Shown here in pieces: positions 7,189 to 15,296 of a stretch of 30,758 nt of DNA. The notes under the pieces are model-generated. The model did no database searches. It worked only from the letters and a program-made list of their open reading frames with translations, and had not been told where the DNA came from. The DNA is from an uncultured Collinsella sp. Lineage in GTDB: Bacteria; Actinomycetota; Coriobacteriia; Coriobacteriales; Coriobacteriaceae. Made by a program: the position numbers and the translations under genes. Location: contig CALKBB010000206.1 of assembly GCA_937989795.1 (NCBI GenBank), forward strand, positions 1 through 30,758, written 5' to 3'. Each line of letters starts with the position of its first letter. Position 1 is the stretch's first letter.

Positions 7189-9378
7189 CTAAATCAATTT
7201 GGTTGACTCCAGTTTTTCGATGATCCAGTCGTTGGCTTTGATGACCGGGCGGCGGAAGACGACGCCCAGTGCCAGCGACGGAATCAGATAGCTCGCCAGA
7301 ATGCCTAGCTCAATCCAGTACTCCATGTGGTACGCACCGGCCATGGCGGCATGCATGGCGTTGATGCCGTGGGTGAACGGCAGGAACGGATAGATCGCCT
7401 GGAACACGGGGCCGGTCATCTCGATGGGGAACGTGCCGCCCGAACCGCCGACCTGCATGACCAGCAGCACGACGGCGAGCGCCTTGCCGATATCGCCAAA
7501 CGAAACCGTAAGCGTGTAGACGATATTGGAGAACACGAGACTCGCGACCCAGCCCGCCAGCACAAACTGCAGCGGGTCGTCGCACTGGATGCCAAAGAAC
7601 AGGATGTCGCCCGCACACACGAGCGTTGCCTGCAGCAGGGCCAGACCGCCAAAGAACAGGTAGCGGCCCAGGTAGATCTCGTGCAGGCGCACGGGGATGA
7701 GCTCGTTGATAAGCTCATCGTCAACCGAGACCTTCATCATGGCCGCCAGCACAATCGAGCCCACCCAGAGCGACAGAATCGTGTAGAACGGTGCCATGGC
7801 CGAACCGTAGTTGCGGATCGGATAGACCGGCTTGCGATCGAGCGCGACGGGGCCGGAAAGCGACACGGCCAGACCCTCGGGATCATTGCCGATCATCGTC
7901 TTGATCGTAGCGAGGTCATCCGACATCAAGGCGCCGTCGAGCTCGTCCTTAAACGCACTGATCTTGTCCGACGCCTCGCCCAGCTGATCAGAAGCCTTGT
8001 TGACCAGCTTTGCAGCCTTGGAGAGGCCCTTTGCCAGCGAACCGGATGCGTCGGTCAGGCCAGCAACAGCACTATCCAGATCGTTCGAAATACCGTTCAG
8101 CGAATCCAAAACGCCCGAGATGGTCTTCTTGAGCTCCTTTGCCTTGGCCGAAAACGTAGAGTCGTAGTCAGTCTTGGCGCCCGAGATACCAGCCTTGGCA
8201 TCCGCGATTGCCTGATCGACCTCGGCACGCGACTTATTAACCTCTGCCATGCTGTCAGAGAGAGACTTCGCGGTGGCCGTCAAGTCCTTGGCGTTGTTGC
8301 GATACTCCACAGCAATCCTGCTCAGCGATGTTGCCACAGACTTGAGGCTGTCCTGGAGTTTTTCGTCAGTCACCTGATCGGCAAAGCTGCGGAGCTGGTC
8401 GGCCGTGGCGTCGATATCGTCGGCACGCGTGTTGAGCGCTGCCGCGGCATCGTTGAGCTGGGACACTGTAAGGTCGACATGTTGATTCGCGGCATCAAAT
8501 GCCTTCGCAAGCTCGGCGGACACGTTGTCAAACGAGCCCGCGCTTCCGTCAATCGCGGCATTGATGGCGTCGTTGGCGTCCTTCAGCGCTTCCTTGGAAT
8601 CGCTAATACCGCTCTTGACATGCTCCATCAGCTGCTTCGTTGACTCATCGACCGTGCCCGTCTGCTTGAGCATGCCGCTCGCCGACGTCAGCGAATCGGA
8701 CGTGGAGCTCAAAATGCCCGCCAGCGACGAAGCATTTGCCCGAACGTCTCGCAGGTCCTCAATCGAATCGCCGAGCGTCGAGGACAGGTTGGCGATAAAG
8801 TTACCCACCTGGTCGGTGCTCATGTAATCGAGCAGGCTGGACACCGTCTTAAGACCGATCGTCGTAATGGTCTCGGTAAAAGTTTTGTTAACCTGGCTCT
8901 GGACGGCGCTCGAACCCTTCTCGGTCACGATCTGCGCAATGGCGTTGGCCTTCTGATTCTCGTAGAACTCGATATCGGCATGCTTCACGTCGGTCGAGAA
9001 AAGCGTCATCATGTCAGCGCTAAACGTTTTGGGGATAACGACGGCAGCATAGTACGCGCCCGACTTAACGCCCTCGATAGCCTTTTCGCGATTGTTGAGC
9101 ACAACCCAATCGAAGCTCTCGTTGCCGCGTAGGGTGGCGGTCACGTTTTCGCCCACGTTAACCTCGACGGGGATCAAATCGCTCTCGTAACCCTCATCGG
9201 TGTTGACCACGGCGATCTTAAGATTGCCGGTGTTGCCGTACGGATCCCAGCTGCCGGCGATGTTAAACCACGCGTACAGACACGGTACGATAATGAGGCC
9301 CATCACGACAACCAAGCCGATCACGGAGCGAGACACGTTTTGGACATCGCGCTTAAACAGATGCAGGATGTTCTTCAT
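7189..9378 (-). CDS. YhgE/Pip-type membrane protein, 729 residues
   Basis: Belongs to the YhgE/Pip family, which includes the phage infection protein of lactococci and resembles EsaA of type VII secretion; its biochemical role is unsettled. One transmembrane helix near the N-terminus (residues 18-40, VIGLVVVMGLIIVPCLYAWF) is followed by the family hallmark SWDPYGNTGNLKIAVVNTDEG. A long extracellular part follows, rich in Ala/Ser/Asp heptad-like repeats (about 200-500, probably coiled coil). A C-terminal block of about six helices (528-710) resembles the ABC-2 permease fold and contains GGSGGTFPIEM. The ATG starts directly after the stop of the upstream paralogue, with GGAGG 11 bases before it, so translation is likely coupled. 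Confidence 0.9.
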   Translation of the reverse strand: MKNILHLFKRDVQNVSRSVIGLVVVMGLIIVPCLYAWFNIAGSWDPYGNTGNLKIAVVNTDEGYESDLIPVEVNVGENVTATLRGNESFDWVVLNNREKAIEGVKSGAYYAAVVIPKTFSADMMTLFSTDVKHADIEFYENQKANAIAQIVTEKGSSAVQSQVNKTFTETITTIGLKTVSSLLDYMSTDQVGNFIANLSSTLGDSIEDLRDVRANASSLAGILSSTSDSLTSASGMLKQTGTVDESTKQLMEHVKSGISDSKEALKDANDAINAAIDGSAGSFDNVSAELAKAFDAANQHVDLTVSQLNDAAAALNTRADDIDATADQLRSFADQVTDEKLQDSLKSVATSLSRIAVEYRNNAKDLTATAKSLSDSMAEVNKSRAEVDQAIADAKAGISGAKTDYDSTFSAKAKELKKTISGVLDSLNGISNDLDSAVAGLTDASGSLAKGLSKAAKLVNKASDQLGEASDKISAFKDELDGALMSDDLATIKTMIGNDPEGLAVSLSGPVALDRKPVYPIRNYGSAMAPFYTILSLWVGSIVLAAMMKVSVDDELINELIPVRLHEIYLGRYLFFGGLALLQATLVCAGDILFFGIQCDDPLQFVLAGWVASLVFSNIVYTLTVSFGDIGKALAVVLLVMQVGGSGGTFPIEMTGPVFQAIYPFLPFTHGINAMHAAMAGAYHMEYWIELGILASYLIPSLALGVVFRRPVIKANDWIIEKLESTKLI

Positions 9379-12195
9379 TTATGCCTCACCTCCTTTGGAG
9401 TGCTTGCCAAGCGCGGTGGTATCTCCATCATTTGTGGCTGTGCTGTCGCTGCCCTGAGATTTATGGTGCGAGCCGATATGCGGCAAGCGGCCCGTGGACT
9501 GATCGCCGCCCTTGGCACCACGCTCGCTGGCGTTGAGGCCAAACATGTGGCGGGCGGCAGGAATGGCGGCCGTGTGTTCGCGCATCTCGCGACGCAGGTC
9601 CTCATCCGAAAGCGCCGAGATGCGCATCTGGGTATTGAGGCTCGCTCGGATATATTCGATATTGATAAGCCAGCCGCAGATGGCAATAACCGAGATGATC
9701 CAAATGACAAGCAGGATGATCTTGCCGTTATTGTCGATATCGAGAACCGTCGACAGGACAAAGAGCAGGACCTGAACGCCCACCACGGCGGCAAAACCGC
9801 CCTTGATGTAGTACGGGTAGCGATGTTCAAAGGCGACCGCATGATCGAGCAGTTCGCGACGGTACGAATCGGAATCGAGCATGACGCGCATGGCCGTGCG
9901 CAGCGAGTAGCGCTGGCGCGGCAGGTCGTTGGACTCGCAAATCATCATACCGGTCGTGGAGAGCTGTTTATCAAAGAGCAGGTTAAGGTTGAGCAGCAGC
10001 GGACGCAGCTGCAGGCCGATAAAGAGCGCCACGATCAAGAACACGCCCAGAATGCACAGGTTAAACAGGTAGTTGAACGAATACATGCCGCCGACCGTCT
10101 CGCGCAGCAGATTGATGCCGTAGGTAAAGGGCAGCAGCGGGTGCAGCCACTGGAAGAAGCCGGGCATCATCTCGATGGGGTACATGCCCGACGAACCCGG
10201 GATCTGCACGATGACGAGAATGACGCCGATAGCCTTGCCGATATGCTTAAACGTGGTGGACAGCGCATAGATGATATTGACGTAGGTGAACGAAATGGCG
10301 ATGCCGCCCAGCACGAACAGCAGCGGGCTGACGCACTGCACGCCAATCACCAGATCGCCTACCGTAACGATGATGGCCTGCAACGCGCCCAGGATCACCA
10401 TGAGCAACCAGCGGCCAAAGTAGCCTTGGCGCGCCGTAAAGCTGCCGATGCCTTCGCGGTCGACCTCGAGCTTGTAGATGGCGATAAGCACGTAGCCGCC
10501 CACCCACAGCGCCAGATTGGTATAGAACGGGGCAATGCCCGAACCAAAGCTCTTGACCGGGTAAATTGACTTTGAGGTCAGCTCGACCGGAGATGCCATG
10601 AAGTCTGCAACATCATCGACGTCGACGCCCATCAGGCCGGCCAGCTCGCCCATGGACTCGGAGGTCTGTAGCGCCGCGATGTCGTTGGCGGCGGTTGCGA
10701 GCTTGTCCTGGACCTTGGCAAGCGAGGCATCGGTCTGGGACAGCGTGGTCTTGGCCTGACCGAGCGTGGCGTTGAGTTGCGAAAGTGTACCGCGCGCACT
10801 TGCAATAGTAGGCGTGAGGCCAGACACGATTCCCGTCAGATCACCCGAGACGGCGGCAAACGAATCAAGTGCGCTCGAGACCTTCGGCAGCGCGTTTTGA
10901 CCCAGGTCCGTCTGAGCCTGGCCAAGGTTGGTCGCACCGGTCTGAATTGCATTATTGATAGCGTCGCTGGCACCCGAGACAGCCGCAGCGTCATTCGCCA
11001 TGGCGCTCGACTGCGCAGACAGACCGTCCTTGATGCTCTGAAGCTTTTCATTCTGCTCGCGGAGCAAATCGATGATCGATACAATGCGCGCGTCAATTTC
11101 CTTGGAACCTGTCGACGTGTCATTGACGAGAATTTCCAAGTGCCCGATAACGGCCTTATTGTGGTCGATCGTCGCTTGGAGAGACTCAAGCGAGTTGTCG
11201 ATACGGGTAGTCGTAGATGCGACCGTGCCCGTCAGCTTGCCAATCGCAGCGTTTGCGGAGGCTGACGTCTTGGTGAGCGCAAGGCTGCCTTCCGAGAGCG
11301 CCTTGGAGAGCGAGGCGACAGAGTTGCCCGCCGTGGCGCGAGCCTCGCCCAGCAGGTCATTGCCCTGGGAGATCGCCTGCGTCAGCGACGGCGCCTGACC
11401 CTGCAGACCGGCAAGTGCCGCATCTGCCGAGGCAATGGAACCACTCGTCTTATCGATGGCGGCATTCATGTCGCCAATCGAATCACGCACTTCGCCCAAC
11501 GTATCGGAAGCCTCTGATACCGAACCGGCCAACGAATCCTGAGTCTGGGTTGCCTTGTCCTTTAAATCGACTCCGGCATCCTTGGCGATACCGGCAACAG
11601 TCTTGCCTACCGTAGAGACAAATTCCGAGTTGATCTGCTCCTCGATGGTGTTTGCACCGGTATCGGTAACCTTGGGCGCAATGGCGCTCTTCTTCTCATT
11701 GACGTAGTACGTGAGCTTGGGCTGATGGTAGTTGCCGTCGAGCATCGAAACCAGGTTATCCGAGAAGTTCTTGGGAATCACGATAGCGGCATAGTACTCG
11801 CCGCTCTCGACGCCCTCCTTGGCATCGGCCGTCGAGTCGACGAACGTCCAGCCCAACTGATGATTCTCCTTGAGCTGGTCGACCACTTTGTCGCCAGCGT
11901 TGAGCTCACCCACCAAGTCGTTTTGGGTGCCTCGATCGTTGTTGGCGATAGCAATCTTGATGCCTTGGGTGTTTCCATACGGATCCCAGTTTGCCACGAT
12001 GTTATACCAGGCATACAGCGAGGGAATAACGCACACGCCTAGGGTAACCACCAGGGCGACGGGGTTCACAAGCAGTCGCTTAATGTCGCGCTTAAATATC
12101 GCAAAGGACACCTTTGCATTGGATAGTTTGCTGCCGAGACTCACGCTTGGACCATCCATCCTGTCGTTAAATCGAATCGTACTATCGACAACCAT
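9379..12195 (-). CDS. YhgE/Pip-type membrane protein with C-terminal extension, 938 residues
   Basis: First gene of the YhgE pair and paralogous to the next one. After a short N-terminus it has FAIFKRDIKRLLVNPVALVV as TM1 and the hallmark NWDPYGNTQGIKIAIANNDRG, then a coiled-coil-like extracellular region with many Ala/Ser repeats. The ABC-2-like membrane block contains PGSSGMYPIEMMPG. Unlike its partner it continues for about 200 residues (739-938): a cytoplasmic-looking stretch, two more hydrophobic helices near 799-818 and 825-845, and a polar Ser/Gly/Lys-rich tail. The start is uncertain: the ATG at 12195 has no good ribosome site, and a GTG 15 codons in (12152-12150) has GGATGG upstream. 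Its TAA stop touches the ATG of the next gene. Confidence 0.88.
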   Translation of the reverse strand: MVVDSTIRFNDRMDGPSVSLGSKLSNAKVSFAIFKRDIKRLLVNPVALVVTLGVCVIPSLYAWYNIVANWDPYGNTQGIKIAIANNDRGTQNDLVGELNAGDKVVDQLKENHQLGWTFVDSTADAKEGVESGEYYAAIVIPKNFSDNLVSMLDGNYHQPKLTYYVNEKKSAIAPKVTDTGANTIEEQINSEFVSTVGKTVAGIAKDAGVDLKDKATQTQDSLAGSVSEASDTLGEVRDSIGDMNAAIDKTSGSIASADAALAGLQGQAPSLTQAISQGNDLLGEARATAGNSVASLSKALSEGSLALTKTSASANAAIGKLTGTVASTTTRIDNSLESLQATIDHNKAVIGHLEILVNDTSTGSKEIDARIVSIIDLLREQNEKLQSIKDGLSAQSSAMANDAAAVSGASDAINNAIQTGATNLGQAQTDLGQNALPKVSSALDSFAAVSGDLTGIVSGLTPTIASARGTLSQLNATLGQAKTTLSQTDASLAKVQDKLATAANDIAALQTSESMGELAGLMGVDVDDVADFMASPVELTSKSIYPVKSFGSGIAPFYTNLALWVGGYVLIAIYKLEVDREGIGSFTARQGYFGRWLLMVILGALQAIIVTVGDLVIGVQCVSPLLFVLGGIAISFTYVNIIYALSTTFKHIGKAIGVILVIVQIPGSSGMYPIEMMPGFFQWLHPLLPFTYGINLLRETVGGMYSFNYLFNLCILGVFLIVALFIGLQLRPLLLNLNLLFDKQLSTTGMMICESNDLPRQRYSLRTAMRVMLDSDSYRRELLDHAVAFEHRYPYYIKGGFAAVVGVQVLLFVLSTVLDIDNNGKIILLVIWIISVIAICGWLINIEYIRASLNTQMRISALSDEDLRREMREHTAAIPAARHMFGLNASERGAKGGDQSTGRLPHIGSHHKSQGSDSTATNDGDTTALGKHSKGGEA

Positions 12196-12250
12196 TGTAG
12201 TAGGCGCTTTAACGTCTCAAAGCACAATGGTGTTGAGTTTTGCGGGTAGC

Positions 12251-12286
12251 AATATACTACGAAGATGAGTTAACGTACAGATGTAC
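12251..12286 (-). promoter_or_regulatory. Possible promoter and operator of the YhgE pair
   Basis: On the minus strand a TATATT box (12251-12256) lies 56 bases before the first YhgE gene. Just upstream of it, two GTAC words separated by AGAT (12275-12286; minus strand CTGTACATCTGTACG) overlap the expected -35. This looks like a repressor site. The -35 is otherwise poor, so this is tentative. Confidence 0.3.
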
Positions 12287-12335
12287 AGTATCCTAAATTT
12301 CAGCAGGTCACAAAACCACAACCCGCACAAATAAA

Positions 12336-12420
12336 TGATCCCTTGGGGACGGAGGAAAACGGATCACCGGATCAGACCGACCCCCTCTGTGATCCGTTTT
12401 TCTCCGTCCCCAAGGGATCA
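12336..12420. repeat. REP-like palindrome with TCCGTCCCC core, copy 2
   Basis: Arms 12336-12367 and 12389-12420 are 32-base reverse complements with a single mismatch, around a 21-base centre. They contain CTCCGTCCCC and GATCC words in common with the palindrome at 3853-3914, but in a different order: here the GGGGACGGAGG word lies in the left arm. It occupies the gap of 335 bases (12196-12530) between htpG and the YhgE pair, which otherwise holds only the neighbouring repeat and the YhgE promoter. Confidence 0.8.
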
Positions 12421-12430
12421 TTCAAAAGCA

Positions 12431-12500
12431 AACGAGAGTGGAAAATCTCCCACTTCAAGCCCGCATTCGAGCCAAAAGTGGGAGATTATCCACTCTCGTT
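12431..12500. repeat. Second long palindrome downstream of htpG
   Basis: Arms 12431-12455 and 12476-12500 are 25-base reverse complements with one mismatch (outer word AACGAGAGTGG, inner word ATCTCCCACTT), around a 20-base loop. The sequence is unrelated to the TCCGTCCCC family. It lies 31 bases past the htpG stop and could fold at the mRNA 3' end, but no T-run follows it. Confidence 0.7.
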
Positions 12501-12530
12501 CTAATCTAGTTACGGTGCCGTATCCCCGAA

Positions 12531-14555
12531 CTACATCAAGCTGCAAACAGCTGCCGCGAAGGCCACGGGGTCCTCGGGCAGAATACCCTCGACCAGCAGG
12601 GCCTGGTCATAGAGCAGGCCGGAGTACTGCTTGATCTTGTCGGCGTCGCCCGCCTTCTGAGCAGCGACGAGCTTGGCAAAGACGGGATGCTTGGCGTTGA
12701 GCTCGAGTACGCGCTGGCTCTTGGGCATACCGTCGGGCGTACCCTCGGGACCCTTCTGGAGCACCTTCTCCATCTCAAGCGAAAGCGGGCCCTCGGTGGT
12801 GATGCAGGCGGGGGCATCGGTCAGGCGCGCGGAGACGGCAACCTTCTCGACCTTGTCGCCGAGCGCCTCCTTCATGGCGTTAAAGAGGCCCTCGTTCTCC
12901 TTGGTGGCGTCCTCGGCCTCCTTCTTCTCGTCATCGGTCGCCAAGTCAAGATCGCCAGTCGCGACGTTCTTAAGCTCCAGGTGACGATCCTCGACCTCAG
13001 GCTCGGCGCCATCGGCAACCGCCTTCTCGGCAGCCTCGCGAGCAGCGTCATCCTCGTAGACCTTGGGCATATCGGCAGCCACGTACTCACGCATGGCCTG
13101 GAAGGTGAACTCATCCACGTCCTGCGTCAGCAGCAGTACATCGTAGCCGCGGTCGAGCACGCCCTTCACGACGGGCATCTTGGCCAGACGCTCGCGCGAA
13201 TCGCCGGCGGCATAGTAGATTGCCTTCTGGCCCTCGGGCATGCCCTTGGCATACTCGGCAAGGGTGATCATCTTCTGCTCCTTGGCAGACCAGAACAGCA
13301 GCAGGTCGGCGAGCTCATCGGCCTTCATGCCATAGCTCGAATAGATGCCATACTTAAGGCCGCGGCCAAAGTTCTCAAAGAACTTCTCATAGGCCTCGCG
13401 GTCGTTGTCACGCATATCCTCAAGGTCAGCGGTGATCTTCTTCTCGACACGCTTGGCAATGGCCTTGAGCTGACGGTTCTGCTGCAGCGTCTCACGCGAA
13501 ATATTGAGCGTCACGTCGGCAGAGTCCACGACACCGCGCACAAAGTTGTAGTAGTCGGGCAGCAGGTCGTCGCACTTCTCCATAATCAGCACGTTGGAGC
13601 TGTAGAGCGCCAGGCCCTTCTCGTAGTCCTTGCTGTACAGATCGAACGGGGCGCGACCCGGCACAAACAGCAGTGCATCGTACTCAAGCGTACCCTCGGC
13701 ATGGAAACTGATAGTGCGCGCGGGATCGTCAAAGTCATGGAACGTGGACTTGTAGAACTCGTTGTAATCCTTCTGCTCAACATCGGAGCTGCGCTTTTTC
13801 CAGATCGGCGTCATGGAGTTGATGGTCTCGAGCTCCTGGTAGTCCTCGTACTCGGGCTTGTAATCATCCGGCGCGTCCTCGGGCTTGGGTTTCTGGCGGC
13901 TCTTGCTCACCATCATCTGAATCGGGTAGCGCACATAGTTGCTGTACTGCTGAATCAGGCTCTTGAGGCCCCACTCGGTCAGGAAGCGATCATAGGTCTC
14001 GGCCTCGCCGTCGGCGTCGAGCTTCTCGTTCTCACGCAGCGTCAGGATGACATCGGTACCGTGCTCGGCGCGCTCGCCGTCCTCGATGGTGTAGCCCTCA
14101 AGACCGTCGGATTCCCACACATGGGCGACGTCCTCGCCATAAGCGCGGCTCACGACCTTTACATGGCTAGCGACCATAAAGGCCGAGTAGAAGCCCACGC
14201 CAAACTGACCGATGATATCGACATCCGAACCCTGCTGCTCGGCGTTCTCGGTCTTAAACTCCTCGGAGCCGGAATGGGCGATGGTGCCCAGATTGCGCTC
14301 GAGCTCCTCGGCGGTCATGCCAATGCCGTTATCCGAGATAGTAATGGTGCGGGCGTCTTTATCAAAGGAGACGCGAATAGCCAGGTCGCCCTGGTCGAGT
14401 TTGACGCTCGGGTCCTGCAGGCTCTTAAAGTTGAGCTTGTCGACGGCGTCGCTTGCGTTAGAGATAAGCTCGCGCAGGAAGATTTCCTTATTGGTGTAGA
14501 TGGAGTTGATCATGAGGTCGAGCAGTTTTTTGCTCTCGGTCTTAAATTGACGCAT
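12531..14555 (-). CDS. htpG: Hsp90-family chaperone HtpG
   Basis: ATP-dependent cytoplasmic chaperone that acts late in folding and remodelling of client proteins. The 674 residues begin at once with the GHKL ATPase domain: LRELISNASDAVDKL (28-41, ATP-binding Glu and Asn), SDNGIGMT (74-81), GTIAHSGS (90-97) and IGQFGVGFYSAFMV (115-128). The middle domain contains the FVRGVVDS and LNISRETLQQN segment that senses ATP phosphate. The C-terminal dimerisation domain follows. A Glu/Asp-rich stretch shortly before it (EDRHLELKN, DDEKKEAEDATKENE) makes the protein some 50 residues longer than the E. coli one. The start has AAAGGA seven bases upstream. No CIRCE or HAIR operator was seen upstream; a terminator-like hairpin sits in the leader instead. 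Confidence 0.98.
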   Translation of the reverse strand: MRQFKTESKKLLDLMINSIYTNKEIFLRELISNASDAVDKLNFKSLQDPSVKLDQGDLAIRVSFDKDARTITISDNGIGMTAEELERNLGTIAHSGSEEFKTENAEQQGSDVDIIGQFGVGFYSAFMVASHVKVVSRAYGEDVAHVWESDGLEGYTIEDGERAEHGTDVILTLRENEKLDADGEAETYDRFLTEWGLKSLIQQYSNYVRYPIQMMVSKSRQKPKPEDAPDDYKPEYEDYQELETINSMTPIWKKRSSDVEQKDYNEFYKSTFHDFDDPARTISFHAEGTLEYDALLFVPGRAPFDLYSKDYEKGLALYSSNVLIMEKCDDLLPDYYNFVRGVVDSADVTLNISRETLQQNRQLKAIAKRVEKKITADLEDMRDNDREAYEKFFENFGRGLKYGIYSSYGMKADELADLLLFWSAKEQKMITLAEYAKGMPEGQKAIYYAAGDSRERLAKMPVVKGVLDRGYDVLLLTQDVDEFTFQAMREYVAADMPKVYEDDAAREAAEKAVADGAEPEVEDRHLELKNVATGDLDLATDDEKKEAEDATKENEGLFNAMKEALGDKVEKVAVSARLTDAPACITTEGPLSLEMEKVLQKGPEGTPDGMPKSQRVLELNAKHPVFAKLVAAQKAGDADKIKQYSGLLYDQALLVEGILPEDPVAFAAAVCSLM

Positions 14556-14585
14556 GTGCAGTCCTTTCGCGCTACCCCCGTCCGC

Positions 14586-14611
14586 AAAAACGGCCCGGTC
14601 GCCTGAGCCGT
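14586..14611 (-). terminator. Terminator-like hairpin in the htpG leader
   Basis: On the minus strand the 22-base stem-loop (14590-14611) pairs ACGGCTC with GGGCCGT (one G-U), closes with a G-C pair across an A/C mismatch and caps with a GCGA tetraloop. It is followed by TTTTT (14586-14590). Only 30 bases remain before the htpG ATG, too few for a promoter. The element is therefore either a leader attenuator of htpG or the end of the upstream operon with htpG read through. Confidence 0.55.
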
Positions 14612-14641
14612 ATCGCAGACCTGCTATGTTCAGACTTAGAT

Positions 14642-14647
14642 TTTATA
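14642..14647 (-). promoter_or_regulatory. Possible -10 box for htpG
   Basis: TATAAA on the minus strand, 87 bases before the htpG start, in an AT-rich patch that stands out from the surroundings. The -35 (TGTATA at 17 bases) is weak. If used, the transcript would contain the hairpin at 14590-14611. Confidence 0.35.
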
Positions 14648-14720
14648 ACCCATTAGCGCGCATATATACATACGGAATCGAAAAACTGTATGCCGTGCGC
14701 TCCGATGCGCCAATTGCCAA

Positions 14721-14767
14721 GGAGTGTCCCCGACTGCCGACAGAAAAGGAACGTCCCTATCTGCCAT
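14721..14767. repeat. Direct repeat with GTCCC/CTGCC words
   Basis: GGAGTGTCCCCGACTGCC and GGAACGTCCCTATCTGCC are two similar 18-base units separated by nine bases. The second overlaps the last codons of the GNAT gene. The GTCCCTA word also occurs in the repeats at 29611-29619, and the reverse TTAGGGAC at 15285-15292, suggesting a second dispersed repeat family. Confidence 0.5.
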
Positions 14768-15257
14768 CTACGCGCTTGGCCATCCAGGCATGGGGCTGGC
14801 CCTCGTCTTCGTAGTCTACCGGGGCAATTTGCGTGTAGCCCGCCTTTACATAGAGCGGCAGCACGTATTCCTGCGCATGCAACTTAATAAGCTTAGCGCC
14901 GGCATCTCGTGCACACGCTTCGCTGGCCTCGACGATCGCACTCGCCAGTCCGCGACGACGCATAGACGGCAGCACGGCGACGCGCCCCATAATATAGGTC
15001 TCCCCCGCCGTAACGCCTTCGTCCATGTCGCATGCCGGCGGCACTGGGGCTTCCGCATCTGCCGTGCGCTCCAACTCCTCGGGAAACACGCGCGAGCAGC
15101 CTGCGAGTTGACCATCAACATACAGCGTCACATGAATGCAGCTCGAGACCTCATCGATCTGGTCGAACTCGATTTCGTAACCCTGTTCGTCCATAAAGAC
15201 GGCGCGGCGCACCAGCGCCGCATCCCCAAAGCATCCCGTCTTAATTTGAATATCCAT
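14757..15257 (-). CDS. GNAT family N-acetyltransferase
   Basis: Predicted transfer of an acetyl group from acetyl-CoA to an unknown amine. The 166 residues resemble the YjcF/ElaA branch: RRAVFMDEQGYEIEFDQIDE (18-36), GRVAVLPSMRRRGLASAIVE (91-110, acetyl-CoA loop R-R-x-G-L-A), KLHAQEYVLPLYVKAGY (125-141) and a closing GQPHAWM. The start at 15257 (MDIQIK) is chosen because GGAGG lies seven bases upstream; an ORF six codons longer would begin inside that ribosome site region. The gap of 39 bases after the phosphatase gene suggests it is the last gene of the BY-kinase operon. Its C-terminal codons overlap a repeat unit, so the tail may have been altered by the insertion. Confidence 0.85.
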   Translation of the reverse strand: MDIQIKTGCFGDAALVRRAVFMDEQGYEIEFDQIDEVSSCIHVTLYVDGQLAGCSRVFPEELERTADAEAPVPPACDMDEGVTAGETYIMGRVAVLPSMRRRGLASAIVEASEACARDAGAKLIKLHAQEYVLPLYVKAGYTQIAPVDYEDEGQPHAWMAKRVDGR

Positions 15258-15296
15258 GGTCGCCCCTCCGTTCATGACAAACGTTAGGGACAGATT

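Noticed and set aside
12687..14606. Plus-strand open frame of 639 codons
   Set aside because: Antisense shadow of htpG; the translation is a low-complexity Leu/Gly/Val-rich sequence with no family features.
14556..14756. CIRCE or HAIR heat-shock operator upstream of htpG
   Set aside because: Neither TTAGCACTC-N9-GAGTGCTAA nor CTTGAGT-N7-ACTCAAG is present on either strand.
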